A stretch of DNA of 64,000 nucleotides from Piper betle (Eukaryota > Streptophyta > Magnoliopsida > Piperales > Piperaceae). Positions 61,401 to 64,000 of the stretch are shown here, piece after piece (position 1 is the stretch's first letter; every line of letters starts with the position of its first letter). The notes below the pieces were generated by a model. That model saw only the letters and a program-made list of their open reading frames with translations, made no database searches and had not been told where the DNA came from. The translations under genes and the position numbers were made by a program. Where the stretch lies: NCBI GenBank assembly GCA_033002965.1, contig JAURVB010013248.1, positions 1-64,000 on the forward strand, in the 5' to 3' direction.

Positions 61401-62600
61401 ATATATAGAGGGACTGTTGTGCGCTGTCATAAATTTTATATATATGAGGGACTGTTGTGCGCTGCATCAAAATGCAGCGCATAGCAACGCATTTTATTGT
61501 GGGCCGTTGGATGAAAATCCAACGGCCCACAATTAAAACGAATTCCCCCCTCCCTCCCGTCGTTGTCGCGCCGTCCGCCCCAGCCCGGAGATTTCCCGGC
61601 GGTCGCCCCCGCCCTCCCGCAGTCGCAGTAGCCCCTGCCCCCGCCCCCGGCCCCCCTCACAGCCGCCGGCTCATCCCCCCACCTCGCCTGCAGCTACTGC
61701 CTCCCCCGCCTCTCACGTTCCCACCCTCTCGTCCCTCGCAGTTAAGTTTTTATTACAAAATAATTTTTTATAAAATTAATTAATTTCATGATAAAAACTT
61801 AACTTCGGCCGAGTCGAGTCAATATGATGAATTAAATTTAAAAAATAAAAAAATAATTTCGTAATTCTACACAGGACTGAGTCAAGTTTTTATTACAAAA
61901 TAATTTAAAAATAATAAAATAATTTCGTAACAATAACTTCACTTCATCCTGACGTGAGTTAATATTACGAAACTAATTTTTTAAAAATAAAATAATTATG
62001 TAATAAAAACTTAATTCGATCCCTATTCGATTCAAGTTTTTATTACAAAAAATAAATAAAATAAAATAATTTCGTAATAAAATCTTAACTCTATCCCGAC
62101 TTGAGTCAATATTACGAAATAAAATTTTTTTAAAAAAATAATTTTGTAATAAAAACTTAACTCGAGTTGGGACAGAGTCATATAACGAAATAATTTTTTT
62201 AAAAATAAAATAATTTCATAATAAAAACTTGACTCGATCCCGTGGGACTCAAGTCAATATTACAAAATTAGTATATTTTTAAAAAATTTATTTCGTAATA
62301 TTGACTCGAGTGGGGATCGAGTTAAATTTTTATTATAAAATTATTTTATTTTTAGTATTTATTTTGTAATAAAAATTTGACTCGATCAGGACTCGAGTCA
62401 ATATTATGAATATTTTTTGAAATATAAAATAAATTTGTAATAAAAACCTGACTCGATCTCGAATCGTGTCAATAGTATGAAATTATTTTTTAAAAAAAAT
62501 AATTTTGTAATAAAATCTTGACTCAATTTCGATTCGAGTCAATCGTATAAAATAATTTATTTTTAAAAAAAATTATTTCGTAATAAAATTTTTCCCGGTT
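59590..62600. repeat. Array of about twenty interrupted palindromes (TTGACTCG...CGAGTCAA)
   Basis: Units of about 65-90 bp follow the pattern TTTCGTAATAAAAA, TTGACTCG, 4-10 nt, CGAGTCAA, TATTACGAAATAA, so both inner (TTGACTCG/CGAGTCAA) and outer (TTTCGTAAT/ATTACGAAA) arms are inverted repeats. Clear cores are near 59605, 59680, 59979, 60061, 60362, 60433, 60507, 60577, 60708, 61800, 62085, 62227, 62300, 62378, 62448 and 62519. AT-rich spacers vary. GC-rich blocks interrupt it at 59765-59960 and 60740-61310. Single copies occur at 8305-8343 and 41290-41340. Confidence 0.85.
61392..61528. repeat. Tandem 39-bp duplication and second hairpin module
   Basis: AAATTTTATATATAT(A)GAGGGACTGTTGTGCGCTG occurs at 61392 and again at 61431. 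The second copy continues into a perfect hairpin (61458-61481, arms TGCGCTGCAT/ATGCAGCGCA) and then a longer one (61501-61528, arms GGGCCGTTGGAT/ATCCAACGGCCC, loop GAAA). A C-rich tract follows at 61547-61740, repeating the left-end layout of 59040. It is therefore the start of a second related element, whose far end is not seen by 62.8 kb. Confidence 0.8.
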
Positions 62601-63067
62601 CTATGACTGCGTATCAATAGTAAGTAAATTTTACCTAGTTCTTGTCTCAGCCTCGACTAGAGTAAAGTAAATCAATAATTGACTCCGTTTCGACTCGACT
62701 TAATTAAAATTGACCCGATATCGACTTGTGGCTGTTAATAAAAAAATAACTCGGTCTCGATAGTAGTTAATATTCTTATAATATTTAAGTAAATCAGAAA
62801 CAAGACCCAGTGGATCCATCTTATATAACTTTCTTGTACATGATGAATACAAGTACAAACTTACAAGTTACAAAAAGTGTGAAATTTGTTTAAAGCAAAT
62901 AACAATTCATGGTAACAAGTTACAAATTCAGAGCTATCATAGTCGTTCTGCATCACTGCTTTGACAATCGCCATCACTATGCCGACGCCCCTGAATAGAC
63001 TCCATGACTCCCACTTTCAGATGGAACAATTTTTTCCTATATATTTAAAAACAAAACATGGAAATTA

Positions 63068-63070
<3 letters not shown>

Positions 63071-63115
<45 letters not shown>
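63071..63115. repeat. (AT)n microsatellite
   Basis: About 45 bp of alternating AT, just downstream (minus strand) of the FAR1-related sequence. Confidence 0.97.
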
Positions 63116-63120
<5 letters not shown>

Positions 63121-63139
63121 AACATCAAAAGAAGGGTTG

Positions 63140-64000
63140 ATTAGGCAACATTTCCATGATACAATTGCAGGGCAAGTGCGTTTATCATGCCCAATTCCCC
63201 GTTGATTACACCCATGGCATAGCTTATCTTTTCCCAAAGGGTCCATTGTAAGTTATTTACCACTCTTCCATCTTTTACCACTTCCTTTTGTCTTTGATTG
63301 TGCATGTGGATGGACTTATATTCCATGATGTAGTTGTATTCCATGATGCCGATCATCTACCACATTTTCATATGCTTCTTTTGCCTCGTTCAATCTCTGT
63401 CTTTTGATTGCTCTCTCATATATATGTATAAACTCTATGAGGCTATTTTTTGTTCACATACTTTGAGTAAAATGAGTTTTGAGATTCACTTCGTTGTGAA
63501 CTTCTTATACCAGCTAAAAATATACCTTTGCTATACACAGGCACCCAAGCATGACGAATTGCATATATGGATTTCAACCACTCATTTCCCTCTACGCAAT
63601 TGTCTTTCATTAGTTCAATCCATTGTGATTCAAATATTTCTTCGTTTTCCGCCTCATAAATTAAACTGTGAAATTGCTCATAAAACTCCTTCCTGTGAGC
63701 AATTGCACCTAATTTTCAGTCTCCTTCTTAAGGATATGCAAAATGCAAAGACGATGATATGTTGAAAGAAATATCAATTTAATTGCTTTATCCATTACCG
63801 GATCTTGGTCAGTAACAATTGCCCCGGAATGCCTTCCATCTATACATTTTAAAAATGTTTCAAAAAGCCACACAAACGATTTTATCTTCTCATTACACAA
63901 AAATGCACATCCACATATAATTGTTTGCCTGTGATGGTTTACGCCGGTGAATGGGGCAAAAACAAGTGAATCTTCCCTCATCATCTTTCTCGAAAAAGTT
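63140..64000 (-). pseudogene. FAR1-related (MULE transposase-derived) sequence, frameshifted, cut by the right edge
   Basis: From the edge, the first frame reads the MULE transposase domain: FTGVNHHRQTIICGCAFLC, SFVWLFETFLKCIDGR, AIVTDQDPVMDKAI and YHRLCILHILKK, ending at 63709. A second frame continues (AIAHRKEFYEQFHSLIYEAE, then WLKSIYAIRHAWVPVYSKGI) to about 63466, and a third (SLIEFIHIYERAIKRQRLNE) to about 63335. A C-terminal zinc-knuckle-like piece (KLCHGCNQRGIGHDKRTCPA) lies at about 63160-63225 after a gap where the SWIM domain should be. FAR1/FRS proteins are transcription factors domesticated from Mutator-like transposases. At least two frameshifts, an in-frame TAA and a deletion mark this copy as decayed. 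The N-terminal DNA-binding part is outside the window. Confidence 0.85.

Noticed and set aside
58839..61783. Several 100-240-codon Pro/Arg/Gly-rich ORFs on both strands
   Set aside because: They overlap in many frames, lie in C- or G-rich low-complexity tracts inside a repeat, and show no domain or codon signature.

Overview
This is a nuclear genomic window from a flowering plant. The evidence is spliced genes with GT/AG introns, a cytosolic ribosomal protein gene (uL6/RPL9), a plant-type autoinhibited Ca2+-ATPase, two WAT1-related/UMAMIT transporter copies, a plant Kazal-like protein, and abundant LTR-retrotransposon and hAT-type debris. The GC-rich 5' exons of RPL9 and the Kazal-like gene, set in an AT-rich background, fit a monocot; that is inference only.

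Layout. 1-5.4 kb: a minus-strand Ty1/Copia element (LTR, primer-binding site, broken gag-protease-integrase-RT). It is cut at position 298/299 by a Gypsy-type LTR that runs off the left edge, and an older Copia relic lies beyond it. 5.4-9.8 kb: AT-rich, with one unknown ORF and a 1.4-kb hAT-type element (exact 8-bp target duplication) carrying a GC-rich insert. 10.5-11.9 kb: a small Cys/His-rich conserved plant protein (minus) with an upstream leader containing a 21-nt microexon. 12-19.3 kb: mostly repeats and relics (TTA microsatellite, hAT MITE, inverted repeat, possible BAHD-acyltransferase fragment, possible Gypsy leader relic). 19.7-20.9 kb: a two-exon gene for an acidic, probably N-myristoylated protein whose intron is almost entirely six tandem ~132-bp repeats. 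24.6 kb: a frameshifted Kazal-domain gene. 25.9-26.5 kb: a hAT-type repeat holding a tRNA-like A-box/B-box module. 26.8-29.8 kb: an intronless ACA-type Ca2+-ATPase (minus). 31.3-34.0 kb: a stomatin-like pseudogene. 34.9-40.6 kb: an intact eight-exon stomatin-like protein gene (minus) with tandem repeats in intron 1. 42.2-44.0 kb: a UMAMIT pseudogene (minus). 46.1-47.3 kb: two adjacent hAT-type elements with target duplications. 48.2-50.4 kb: RPL9 (plus, three exons). 54.1-56.3 kb: an intact seven-exon UMAMIT gene (plus). 57.2-57.8 kb: a truncated repeat copy. 59.0-62.7 kb: a GC-rich/AT-rich repeat complex built from short perfect hairpins and about twenty interrupted palindromes. 63.1-64 kb: a frameshifted FAR1-related (MULE-derived) gene running off the right edge.

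The intact genes are unrelated housekeeping, transport and mitochondrial functions with their own promoters; nothing suggests they act together. Two of them (stomatin-like and UMAMIT) have a decayed paralogue nearby, so local duplication followed by pseudogenisation is a theme. The most unusual material is non-coding: the hAT family with a Pol III-like internal module, the hairpin/palindrome complex at 59-62.7 kb, and two introns filled by minisatellites. Splice sites and ends were read by eye from frame continuity and consensus; no similarity search was run.
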